DNA of 64,000 nucleotides from Gammaproteobacteria bacterium. Lineage in GTDB: Bacteria; Pseudomonadota; Gammaproteobacteria; Xanthomonadales; SZUA-36. The position numbers and the translations under genes are program-made. This document shows positions 1 through 5,928 of the stretch, piece by piece (position 1 is the first letter of the stretch; each line of letters opens with the position of its first letter). The DNA is taken from positions 1-64,000 of the forward strand of contig JAJRUM010000055.1 of the NCBI GenBank assembly GCA_024277815.1. Reading direction: 5' to 3'. The notes beneath the pieces were generated by a model, which did not search any database, was not told the origin of the DNA, and was given only the letters and a program-made list of their open reading frames with translations.

Positions 1-1
1 A

Positions 2-172
2 CTGGAAAAACTTGAACAACAACAAGCGCAACTGCATGCGCAGATGGCCGAGAGTGACTTTTACCAGCAGGATAAAGACGGTATTGTTAGGGTCCAGGAA
101 CAATTAGCAGAATTGGAGCGTAGACTGGAAAGTGTGTTTGCTCGCTGGGAAGAACTCGAAGAAAGGGCCTGA
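2..172 (+). CDS. ABC-F family ATPase, C-terminal fragment (Uup/YheS-like)
   Basis: This is the last 56 codons of a gene that begins left of the window. It ends in TGA at 170-172. The peptide is a highly charged Glu/Gln/Leu-rich heptad-like helix, running from LEKLEQQQAQL to WEELEERA. It matches the C-terminal coiled-coil tail of ABC-F ATPases, which act on ribosomes rather than in membrane transport. No ATPase domain is visible, so the family call rests on the tail alone. A different coiled-coil protein cannot be excluded. An SRPBCC gene follows 24 bases later on the same strand and may be co-transcribed. Confidence 0.6.
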   Translation: MEKLEQQQAQLHAQMAESDFYQQDKDGIVRVQEQLAELERRLESVFARWEELEERA

Positions 173-196
173 GGGGATTGGAAAGGGCATAAGGTA

Positions 197-688
197 ATGA
201 ATCAGACACTCAATGTACGCTGGCCGCCACGCTACCAACCGGAGCGTTGCCCGGTGTACGTACGCAACGAACTGGATATGGCTGCCGCACCGGAAGATGT
301 CTGGTCCTGGTTGATCCGGGCATCGCAATGGCCCGACTGGTATAGCAACTCCGGCAAGGTCAGGTTCCTTGATGGATCCGGTCCCAGTCTCAGTGCGGGT
401 GCACGTTTTCGCTGGAAAACTTTTGGCGTAACCATTACATCCTGTGTGCGCGAATTCATTCCCAACGAACGTATCGCCTGGGATGCACGGAACCTTGCTC
501 TGGATGTCTATCATGGCTGGGTGCTGCACCCATCTCCGCGGGGTTGCCGGGTACTGACCGAGGAAACTCAGCTTGGCGGCCTGGCCAACCTGGGTAAGTG
601 GTTTACGCCGGAACGCATGTATCGCTATCACCAGGTGTGGTTGACGAGCCTCGAAGCCAAGGCCCGCAGCGGCCCTTGCCCGGAATGA
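197..688 (+). CDS. SRPBCC family protein (polyketide cyclase/START-like fold)
   Basis: A 163-residue soluble protein with no signal peptide. Residues about 15-155 have the pattern of an SRPBCC ligand-binding domain. The opening is PxDVWSWL-like (AAPEDVWSWLIRASQWPDWY), followed by alternating strands with GARFRWKTFGV, an IPNERIAWDAR strand, and a long C-terminal helix. The family binds hydrophobic ligands, and substrates cannot be predicted from sequence. ATG at 197 follows an AAGG ribosome site. It lies 24 bases after the ABC-F gene. Bases 689-842, between this gene and the convergent exported-protein gene, hold no gene that I can see. Confidence 0.75.
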   Translation: MNQTLNVRWPPRYQPERCPVYVRNELDMAAAPEDVWSWLIRASQWPDWYSNSGKVRFLDGSGPSLSAGARFRWKTFGVTITSCVREFIPNERIAWDARNLALDVYHGWVLHPSPRGCRVLTEETQLGGLANLGKWFTPERMYRYHQVWLTSLEAKARSGPCPE

Positions 689-842
689 AGCCGGCCAACA
701 AGGGGGTACAGTCCTGTCCCTGTTAGATGATCAGCATAGGGTTTGAAGCTGGCTTCCCTTCCAGGATCATGCTGGCGAACAGTTCAGCATAGTTCTGGAA
801 ACCAATCAGGTTAGCCGGTTCGAAACGTTTGGCTGTAGATAA

Positions 843-1556
843 CTAAACCTTGCGTAATCGCAGCAGGGCAACGGACAGCAATATCAGGCCCACAACTATC
901 AAGCCCCACCGGGAAAGTGACGGGATAGGGCTCGGTATGACCATTACCGCAGAAATGGCCGCGTAATTACGCCCATTCGTCGCATCAAGGGTGCTAAAGT
1001 TCACCCACCCACTGTCTGTCCGTTCTTGCATGTAGCCATAGGACACTTGGGAGGCTCCCATATAATTACCTGAGGCATCTTTTGTTCCATCCGGGTCGGT
1101 GCCTGTCCATACTTCATTGCTATCCCAGCAAAGACAGTATGGATCGACGATCAAGTTCTGGATCGTGCCATCCCACAGGTCAGCGTTACCGTCGGCCACC
1201 CGCATACCCGTCACTGAGTAGATCGGGACGTCAGGGTCTGCCAGATTATTCGGGTTGGTATGGGTATTGTCCCTTGCGTCCACGGTGGACGTGGAGCCAA
1301 GAGCGTACCAGGTAATTCTTACAAGCTCAGGGTACCAGGCAGCTTCCTGGTTCACATAATTGTTGTAAAAGGTAATATCCGTGTTCGTTGCAGGCCCCGC
1401 ATGGTTCCGTTGTGAGCCTTTATTGTCCAGGCTGATCACCAGACGGTAACTGTCACCCGGTTTCAGATCAGGCGGAACCGTTGTAATCGTAGCGGCCGAA
1501 GCAACATTTAATACCAGGGCAAGAGGTGTGACTAAAAAAAACCTGGTAATCCTCAT
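843..1556 (-). CDS. exported protein with IPTL-CTERM sorting signal
   Basis: A 237-residue protein. Residues 1-21 are a Sec signal peptide ending VASA. The middle is a Thr/Asn/Asp-rich region of unknown fold, rich in predicted strands, with a paired CLC (CLCWD). The C-terminus is a tripartite sorting tail: IPSLSRWG at 211-218, then a hydrophobic helix (LIVVGLILLSVALL), then the basic end RLRKV. This is the IPTL-CTERM architecture, processed by the exosortase-like enzyme XrtH. No exosortase gene lies in this window, so the enzyme must be elsewhere if the system works. The ATG at 1554-1556 is preceded by GGAG within a 14-bp tandem duplication. No enzymatic motif was recognised. Confidence 0.8.
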   Translation of the reverse strand: MRITRFFLVTPLALVLNVASAATITTVPPDLKPGDSYRLVISLDNKGSQRNHAGPATNTDITFYNNYVNQEAAWYPELVRITWYALGSTSTVDARDNTHTNPNNLADPDVPIYSVTGMRVADGNADLWDGTIQNLIVDPYCLCWDSNEVWTGTDPDGTKDASGNYMGASQVSYGYMQERTDSGWVNFSTLDATNGRNYAAISAVMVIPSPIPSLSRWGLIVVGLILLSVALLRLRKV

Positions 1557-1584
1557 TTGAACAAGACTCCTTGAACAAGGCTCC
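1557..1584 (-). repeat. 14-bp tandem duplication carrying the ribosome-binding site
   Basis: On the + strand TTGAACAAGACTCC (1557-1570) is followed directly by TTGAACAAGGCTCC (1571-1584), with 13 of 14 bases identical. Read on the minus strand, each copy carries a GGAG. The proximal copy supplies the Shine-Dalgarno of the IPTL-CTERM gene and the distal copy gives a second GGAG 14 bases upstream. It looks like a simple duplication; an effect on translation is inference. Confidence 0.6.
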
Positions 1585-1780
1585 AGTTTTATTGATTAAG
1601 CATGTGATCGCGTAGCAGCCTGGGTACGATCAGTTGTCTGGAATGCCTCGTAAGTTATTGACCCAAAGCTAAAAAATGATACTACTCTTGTGTTTGTTCT
1701 TCGTGCTACGTAAAAATGAATTATTTTAGGCTTAAATGACATAGATCAAGTTACTGGACTGGACAGCAGCCCATAAAAAT

Positions 1781-1813
1781 GGTGGCCCTGGAGCCGGAAT
1801 CTGAACCCGGATT
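1781..1813 (-). other. tRNA 3'-end-like remnant
   Basis: Read on the minus strand, this stretch contains CCGGG, a seven-base loop TTCAGAT and TCCGG. This is a T-arm-like hairpin, followed by CTCCAGGG and then CCACCA. It resembles the last 30 bases of a tRNA, but the loop departs from TTCRA and no matching 5' half (acceptor, D arm, anticodon arm) is found upstream. It may be a leftover attachment site or a chance match. Confidence 0.3.
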
Positions 1814-1944
1814 CACGAATAATTTCAGCAGGCAGGCTGAAGTGTCATGAATCCGACGCACGGCATCAATAAAACAGGCTTGGTGTCAGTTAACGGGCGT
1901 ACCGGCTGTGAACAGCACTTTAGTGGGCCGAAGGTTCACTAAGG

Positions 1945-1964
1945 TGGTGCCCGGGGCCTCAATC
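1945..1964. repeat. putative attachment site, left copy
   Basis: TGGTGCCCGGGGCC at 1945-1958 is identical to 5794-5807, the 3' end of tRNA-Leu including CCA. After two mismatches, AATC also matches, giving 18 of 20 bases. Placement at the far end of the integrase-bearing segment fits site-specific insertion into the tRNA gene. Confidence 0.65.
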
Positions 1965-2021
1965 ATATTGAGCATGTAACCATTTGAATTAATTGTTTTT
2001 GATAATTTATCAATACAATTG

Positions 2022-2041
2022 TACCCCCATATATACCCCCA
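2022..2041 (+). repeat. integrase arm-type repeats, left end
   Basis: Two direct copies of TACCCCCA at 2022-2029 and 2034-2041, spaced 12 bp start to start. The same motif with the same spacing lies at the integrase end (5659-5678). Paired short repeats inside both att sites are characteristic of arm-type binding sites of tyrosine integrases. The assignment is inference. Confidence 0.5.
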
Positions 2042-2129
2042 CATTGCACAGGTGCCCTGCCAACATAATCAGAGTAGAGCAGGGCGGTAATGTCGCTGTT
2101 CTAGCCAGGAAGTAACAAGGTAAGAGGGG

Positions 2130-2417
2130 GTGGATAATATCGCTATGGCCTATTCATGGACACCGAACGTGGAACGGTCTTTCTATTTATGGGCGTTTCT
2201 TTTGTTTTCTTTTTTTTATAGCGTACACGTTGCCCTTTTTTATGGACTGAAAAAACTCACTTTTTATTGTGTCAATGAAAATAGGTCTTGGTGCTGTATC
2301 TTGAATGGGCCTTGGTCTGGGGATTGGTCCACCCTTCCCCCTGATAAACCCACTACCTATGGCAAGGTTTTAAAGGTGTCCGATATACGAGTACAAAAAC
2401 AGCTAAAAAGTGCCTGA
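2130..2417 (+). CDS. small putative membrane protein of the element
   Basis: A 95-residue ORF with a GTG start preceded by a purine run (AAGAGGGGG). Residues about 15-37 form a very aromatic hydrophobic segment (FYLWAFLLFSFFYSVHVALFYG) that could span the membrane. The C-terminal half is polar, with two Cys. It is the only element gene on the + strand, convergent with the 137-codon gene, and its stop lies just before the 22-bp repeats. I recognise no family. The ORF could be fortuitous, since the region is otherwise AT-rich. Confidence 0.4.
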   Translation: MDNIAMAYSWTPNVERSFYLWAFLLFSFFYSVHVALFYGLKKLTFYCVNENRSWCCILNGPWSGDWSTLPPDKPTTYGKVLKVSDIRVQKQLKSA

Positions 2418-2513
2418 TTAGACCGATAGCCGAGTACAAACTGGTCAAAAATGAACCACAAAAGCCTGATTAGACCGATAGCCGAGTACCGTTAGACCGA
2501 TAGCCGAGTACCG
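2418..2513. repeat. iteron-like direct repeats
   Basis: TTAGACCGATAGCCGAGTAC occurs three times: 2418-2437, 2470-2489 and 2492-2511. The last two are part of an exact 22-bp tandem (2470-2491 and 2492-2513). The first two share six more bases upstream (GCCTGA), making 26-bp copies at 2412-2437 and 2464-2489. A degenerate copy, CCGATATACGAGTAC, is at 2380-2394. The third copy encodes the last residues and stop codon of the 137-codon gene. A 22-bp period equals two helical turns and is typical of replication iterons. Slippage duplication of a gene end is the alternative. Confidence 0.7.
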
Positions 2514-2905
2514 TTTCTGATTTTGTCCATCCATAACTTGCTTGGTTTTTTTGTTGGCTTGTAGTCATGCTTTCCCTTGCACTCATCAATGTTGTATTCA
2601 CTGAGGGCGTACAGGTTGCACTTGTGTTTGCCACCTTGCCGGGTTAGTTCCAACCAGCCAGCGTTCACAAGTTCCTGCTTGGCTGCTTCCAGGGTGCCGT
2701 TTGATTTCCACCCTCGATCTCGCATGAGTGACCAGGTAACGCACAGATCGCCATTGTTGAATGTGTTGTACTGTACCCAGACATCCAGAAGCAATTTAAC
2801 CGCCTTGGGGCTGAGTCTCATATATTCCGGGCTGTTAAGGATCTGCTTTCCTATCCATATACCTTGTGGCTTTTTTGAGCGGCCATTGGTCCCATTCTCA
2901 GCCAT
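2492..2905 (-). CDS. element protein, probable winged-helix DNA-binding (replication-type)
   Basis: A 137-residue basic protein. Residues about 25-105 suggest a winged helix. There is a helix at SPEYMRLSPKAVKLLLDVWVQY, then a turn and helix (CVTWSLMRDRGWKSNGTLEAAKQELVNAGWLELTRQG), then a wing. This is the usual plan of phage and plasmid replication or regulator N-terminal domains. It starts at ATG 2903-2905 with GAAAGAGG upstream. Its stop codon lies within the third 22-bp repeat. No nuclease or helicase motif is present, so initiator function is inference from fold and from the repeats. Confidence 0.6.
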   Translation of the reverse strand: MAENGTNGRSKKPQGIWIGKQILNSPEYMRLSPKAVKLLLDVWVQYNTFNNGDLCVTWSLMRDRGWKSNGTLEAAKQELVNAGWLELTRQGGKHKCNLYALSEYNIDECKGKHDYKPTKKPSKLWMDKIRNGTRLSV

Positions 2906-2956
2906 GCCTCTTTCCAGTTGTCTTTAGTGGCCTATTGGCCTTTCCATATTCCGGTT

Positions 2957-3238
2957 TCATCCTGTACCACCCCGGCAAACATTCGATGTGGTTTTGTTTG
3001 CCTGGTATGGCCGGTAGTCAAACAGGGGGCAGGCAGGTGCCGAACAGTTGCGTATTTCAGTGCGAAAACCCGGCTCTAAATGATCTTGTGAGCCATTTCC
3101 CTGTTCAGTAGACATACACCCCATGCAATAGGCACACATGGCATTTATGGCGGCCTTTCGGGTGCTTTTTACATAGTATCGCTTGATGGGGTTCATCTCG
3201 CGTTTATTGGCTCCAGACTCCGAAACGCGACGGCTCAT
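2957..3238 (-). CDS. Cys-rich small protein of integrated elements
   Basis: A 93-residue protein. A basic N-terminus (MNPIKRYYVKSTRKAAINAM) is followed by CAYCMGC, then LEPGFRTEIRNCSAPACPLFDYRPYQ. Two CxxC-type pairs (CAYCMGC and CSAPAC) suggest a zinc-binding knuckle. Similar short proteins ending in CPLFxYRPYQ are common next to AlpA in proteobacterial islands, as far as I recall; no function is known. The start overlaps the preceding gene by ATGA, so it is translationally coupled. An internal ATG at codon 15 is a possible alternative start. Confidence 0.65.
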   Translation of the reverse strand: MSRRVSESGANKREMNPIKRYYVKSTRKAAINAMCAYCMGCMSTEQGNGSQDHLEPGFRTEIRNCSAPACPLFDYRPYQANKTTSNVCRGGTG

Positions 3239-3432
3239 GATTCGCCCCCCTGGTCTTTGTCCTGGTAAACGGCAATGACAGCATTTCGCATTTCGTCAAT
3301 GCTTTCGTAGTCTTTTGGCGGTAACTTGCCGGGGCTAACCGTTGGTAGAAATGCAATCTCTTGCGAGTTGGTATCTACGACTATTCGCCCAACAGTTGCA
3401 CCATTAACGAATATGCTTTCTGAGGTCATCAT
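3235..3432 (-). CDS. hypothetical small protein of the element
   Basis: A 65-residue acidic protein, mostly short strands (SIFVNGATVGRIVVDTNSQEIAFLP) followed by an acidic helix (YESIDEMRNAVIAVYQDKDQ). It overlaps the AlpA-like gene upstream (ATGA at 3429-3432) and the Cys-rich gene downstream (ATGA at 3235-3238), so three genes form one coupled operon. No family was recognised. Confidence 0.55.
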   Translation of the reverse strand: MMTSESIFVNGATVGRIVVDTNSQEIAFLPTVSPGKLPPKDYESIDEMRNAVIAVYQDKDQGGES

Positions 3433-3644
3433 GACGCGGCCCTCAGTTTCTTTCCTGCCTCAAGTGTCTTGTCTATCCAGGCTTGTACTTCGTCTGAATC
3501 CCAGCCAACAGAACGTGAAGTGCTGGAAGTTGAAAGCAGGATCTGTTTGGGAAATTTACCCGCTTGCATAGCCGCATATATGGCAGTGCGACAAAGGCCA
3601 GTACGTGCTTTAACTTCTGGTAAACGAATAATCTTATTAGCCAT
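3429..3644 (-). CDS. AlpA-family DNA-binding regulator/excisionase-like protein
   Basis: A 71-residue protein with the AlpA/MerR-like helix-turn-helix. IIRLPEVKARTGLCRTAIYAAMQAGKFPKQ is the HTH, SRSVGWDSDEVQAWIDKTLEAG the wing and terminal helix. In P4-like elements AlpA activates integrase transcription or acts as an excisionase, so this is the likely switch for excision. The ATG at 3642-3644 is preceded by AAGAGGAAC. It is the first gene of a three-gene operon running away from the integrase. Confidence 0.85.
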   Translation of the reverse strand: MANKIIRLPEVKARTGLCRTAIYAAMQAGKFPKQILLSTSSTSRSVGWDSDEVQAWIDKTLEAGKKLRAAS

Positions 3645-3734
3645 CCTTGTTCCTCTTTGGTGGTTGTTGAATGGCTTTAGCCTGCGCGTGGTCCTTATTT
3701 TTTTATAGGTTGGAATGACAGGAATAAAAAAAGG

Positions 3735-4295
3735 CTAATAACAGGCTACTTTGCTTTCTCGAAGGGCAATAAGTGCCAAATCTTTCAAATTGTGGGTTGG
3801 TTCAAGTTGGGCCGCATCGATACAAATCTCAATAGCTTTTGCGGCATTGCCCTTACCGCCATGATCCGTACTGTAGTAACTGGATACTGTCACACCATTT
3901 TTAGCCATGACGCGGCCAACGGCGGCGGCTATGTTGCGGTATTGGCTTATCCGTTTGCCGGGTGCGTATAGTTGATCTTGTGAATGGTGCAATAACGCAA
4001 CATGAATGTAATTCATTGCGCGGATAATTTCGTAGTATTCTTCAGACTGAAACATATCCCAATATACTTCTGTTTTCCTAAATTGGTGGATAAACTTCAC
4101 AAATAGGTCGCGAGCTTTTTTTGTGTGGGCTTTCATTTCGCCAGGTGTTGGCAAAGGATCATTGGCCTCATTTATCGGATCTTCCATTCCGTAAGCAAAG
4201 CGTCTTAATACGTCATGATCGCCGTCAAAGATTGGTAATAGCCGCGTCATATGTTCAGAAGTAAATGGTGGCCACGGCCCTAACTTTTTGTTCAT
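3735..4295 (-). CDS. hypothetical protein of the element
   Basis: A 186-residue mostly helical soluble protein. Motifs that can be seen are a Pro/Trp-rich start (GPWPPFTSEHMTRLLPIFDGD), two charged amphipathic helices (about residues 55-105), and a C-terminal run AAKAIEICIDAAQLEPTHNLKDLALIAL. It has no transmembrane segment and no recognised catalytic motif. It sits between the integrase and alpA, the usual place for element cargo or a regulator. I do not recognise the family. Confidence 0.6.
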   Translation of the reverse strand: MNKKLGPWPPFTSEHMTRLLPIFDGDHDVLRRFAYGMEDPINEANDPLPTPGEMKAHTKKARDLFVKFIHQFRKTEVYWDMFQSEEYYEIIRAMNYIHVALLHHSQDQLYAPGKRISQYRNIAAAVGRVMAKNGVTVSSYYSTDHGGKGNAAKAIEICIDAAQLEPTHNLKDLALIALRESKVACY

Positions 4296-4327
4296 ATGTC
4301 ATACCCCATGACTCCCCATTAAGAAAC

Positions 4328-4379
4328 GCCAGCCAGGGCAGGTGGGGTACCTGCCTTTCGGTAGCTAACCTAGGCTGGC
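4328..4379 (-). terminator. nested stem-loop downstream of the integrase gene
   Basis: An inner hairpin GGCAGGT-GGGGT-ACCTGCC (4337-4355) is enclosed by an outer pair GCCAGCC (4328-4334) and GGCTGGC (4373-4379). On the minus strand it follows the integrase stop and is trailed by a short T-rich tract (GTTTCTT). It probably terminates the integrase transcript before the 186-codon gene. The weak T-tract makes a different role possible. Confidence 0.5.
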
Positions 4380-4398
4380 ATTAACAGTATGCACCTTA

Positions 4399-5625
4399 CT
4401 AAACTTGTTTGCTTCGGATCGGTACAACCTTTTCGGAATCGTTTTTGCCGTCCAGGTAATCGGCCCATGTTTGCATCATGGCCTTGCGTTTATCCAGATA
4501 CTTGGCGCGGTTGTATGCGGCTCTTACTTTGTCCTTTTCACCATGCGCTAACTGCCTTTCAATTGCGTCTGATTCAAAACCTAATTCATTGAGTACGGTT
4601 GAGGCGGTTGTCCTGAAACCGTGCCCGGTGGCGCGTGAGTGATAACCCATTCTGTAAAGGCCATATAGCACCGTGTTTTCACTGATTGGCTTGTCGGCAT
4701 AGTTGCGGCCCGGGAATACCAGATCATAGGCACCTGTCAAAACCTGTAACCTGTTCAGAACGTCAAGTGCCTGGTCAGATAGTGGTACAAGGTGTTCCAC
4801 GCCCATTTTCATTCTGTCAGCAGGTATGCGCCACATCTTGCCGGGCAGGTCGAATTCATCCCATTTAGCGGCCCTCAGTTCGCCAGTTCGAACAAAGGTC
4901 AGCATGAGCAGGTGTATAGCCAGCTTGGTGGTTTCGTAGCCTTTGAATTGCTCTAACTTGGTCAAAAATTCAGGCAGGTCTTTTGCAGAAAGGGCGGAGT
5001 AATGTTGTCTCACTGGTGGCTTCAATGCGCCTTTTAAATCGGCTGCCGGGTTAGTCCGTGTACGCTGGCTGGCAATGGCATATCTGAAAACAGAACTACA
5101 TCTTTGCAATACCCGGGCGGCTATTTCCAGTGCGCCTCTGTTTTCAATCACCCTCAGAACGTCCAGAAGTTCAGCGGGGGTAATCTCTGCGATTGGCCGG
5201 GCACCCAAAGAAGGGAATATGTTTAACTCCAATGAAGTCAGCACTCGCTCAGCATGTGAAGCTGTCCACTTGTGTTTTTGTTTGTCGTGCCATTCCCGGG
5301 CCATGCCTTCAAAGGTGTTACCAGCCTTGATACGTTCGTTTCTGATCTGTTCCTTTTTGGCCAGGCCAGGATCTATTTTATTTGTTAATAGTTTCCGGGC
5401 ATCCGTTCTTTTTACCCGGGCATCAGCCAGACCAACATCAGGGTATACCCCCAAGGCCAGCGTCTTTTCTTTGCCAGCAAAACGATACTTTAAACGCCAG
5501 TATTTACCGCCTGAGGGTGTGACCAGCAAATACATGCCCTCGCCATCAAATAGCTTGTAGGGCTTGGCTTTTGCCTGGGCAGTCTTGATACCTGTACCAA
5601 CTAATTTATTGCTTACATTGGCCAT
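4399..5625 (-). CDS. tyrosine recombinase/integrase, P4 type
   Basis: 408 residues from ATG 5623-5625, chosen over an upstream TTG because MANVSNKLVGTGIK begins like the family. The N-terminal arm-binding domain (DUF4102-type) covers about residues 1-85 (KLFDGEGMYLLVTPSGGKYWRLKYRF). A SAM-like core-binding domain follows at about 95-200. The catalytic domain carries RTGELR, HGFRTTAST and a terminal HGEKDKVRAAYNRAKYL containing the nucleophilic Tyr. It catalyses integration and excision at the adjacent tRNA-Leu. The gene is complete and its arm-type repeats overlap its own 5' end, which suggests autoregulation. Confidence 0.95.
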   Translation of the reverse strand: MANVSNKLVGTGIKTAQAKAKPYKLFDGEGMYLLVTPSGGKYWRLKYRFAGKEKTLALGVYPDVGLADARVKRTDARKLLTNKIDPGLAKKEQIRNERIKAGNTFEGMAREWHDKQKHKWTASHAERVLTSLELNIFPSLGARPIAEITPAELLDVLRVIENRGALEIAARVLQRCSSVFRYAIASQRTRTNPAADLKGALKPPVRQHYSALSAKDLPEFLTKLEQFKGYETTKLAIHLLMLTFVRTGELRAAKWDEFDLPGKMWRIPADRMKMGVEHLVPLSDQALDVLNRLQVLTGAYDLVFPGRNYADKPISENTVLYGLYRMGYHSRATGHGFRTTASTVLNELGFESDAIERQLAHGEKDKVRAAYNRAKYLDKRKAMMQTWADYLDGKNDSEKVVPIRSKQV

Positions 5626-5655
5626 GTGGGGGGGCACCTGTGGCGGCTTTTGTGG

Positions 5656-5688
5656 ATATACCCCCAAATATACTCCCTTGGGGGTATC
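5656..5688. repeat. integrase arm-type repeats, right end
   Basis: TACCCCCA at 5659-5666 and a degenerate TACTCCCT at 5671-5678 have the same 12-bp spacing as the left-end pair (2022-2041). An exact inverted copy, TGGGGGTA, is at 5679-5686. They lie just upstream of the integrase start and 100-150 bp from the tRNA att core. This is the expected arrangement of arm sites, and integrase binding here could also repress its own promoter. Confidence 0.55.
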
Positions 5689-5793
5689 GTGTCCATAGGT
5701 GTTCTGTAGTGTTCAGTGGTGGCCGTAATAGGCATTAAAGCCTTTATCTATGCGGCTTTCAGGGGGTGTTTTGGATGTTGTTGGAAGGTGTTA

Positions 5794-5813
5794 TGGTGCC
5801 CGGGGCCGGAATC
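5794..5813. repeat. putative attachment site, right copy (tRNA 3' end)
   Basis: These are the last 20 bases of tRNA-Leu, matching 1945-1964 at 18 of 20 positions. Insertion preserved a complete tRNA gene on the integrase side. Confidence 0.65.
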
Positions 5814-5880
5814 GAACCGGCACGGTATTTCTACCGAGGGATTTTAAGTCCCTTGCGTCTACCAATTTCGCCACCCGGGC
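5794..5880 (-). tRNA. tRNA-Leu (anticodon UAA)
   Basis: An 87-nt tRNA on the minus strand. The acceptor GCCCGGG pairs with CCCGGGC. The D arm is GGCGAAATTGGTAGACGC and the anticodon stem is GGGAC/(loop)/TCCC with TAA. A long variable arm (CTCGGTAGAAATACCG) and T arm CCGGTTCGATTCCGG follow, and CCA is encoded. The length equals E. coli tRNA-Leu(UAA). The gene is intact and its 3' end serves as attachment site of the adjacent element. Confidence 0.97.
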
Positions 5881-5889
5881 ACAGTGCGG

Positions 5890-5917
5890 ATTGTACCTGC
5901 ATTACAGTAACAGTGAA
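5890..5917 (-). promoter_or_regulatory. probable sigma-70 promoter of tRNA-Leu
   Basis: On the minus strand TTCACT (5912-5917), a 16-bp spacer and TACAAT (5890-5895) sit just upstream of the tRNA 5' end. The -10 is 5 of 6 to consensus and the -35 is 4 of 6. Confidence 0.45.
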
Positions 5918-5928
5918 GGGCAATCTGG

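Larger units (their letters stand above)
1585..2129. other. 545-bp non-coding stretch containing the left end of the integrated element
   Basis: No convincing gene is present. Up to about 1780 it is the upstream region of the exported-protein gene. Bases 1781-1813 resemble the 3' end of a tRNA. A GC hairpin lies at 1922-1940 (AGTGGGCC, loop GAA, GGTTCACT). The putative att copy is at 1945-1964, followed by an AT-rich stretch (1981-2020) and two TACCCCCA repeats (2022-2041). The last part (2042-2129) leads into a small ORF. Confidence 0.6.
1945..5807. mobile_element. small integrated element at tRNA-Leu(UAA), P4-type integrase
   Basis: The element is about 3.9 kb. Its right end is the 3' end of tRNA-Leu(UAA) and its left end is a near copy of those bases. 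Next to the tRNA lies a tyrosine integrase transcribed away from it. Inside are a 186-codon unknown gene, an AlpA-like regulator, two small unknown genes in ATGA overlap, a winged-helix-like gene and one small membrane ORF. There are no capsid, tail, conjugation, toxin or known defence genes. It therefore resembles a satellite or minimal genomic island rather than a prophage or ICE. The cargo function is unknown. The left boundary could instead be the tRNA-like remnant at 1781. Confidence 0.7.

Noticed and set aside
5626-5667. TTG start of the integrase 14 codons upstream
   Set aside because: The residues derive from the arm-repeat region and do not resemble the family; ATG 5625 begins the conserved MANVSNKL.
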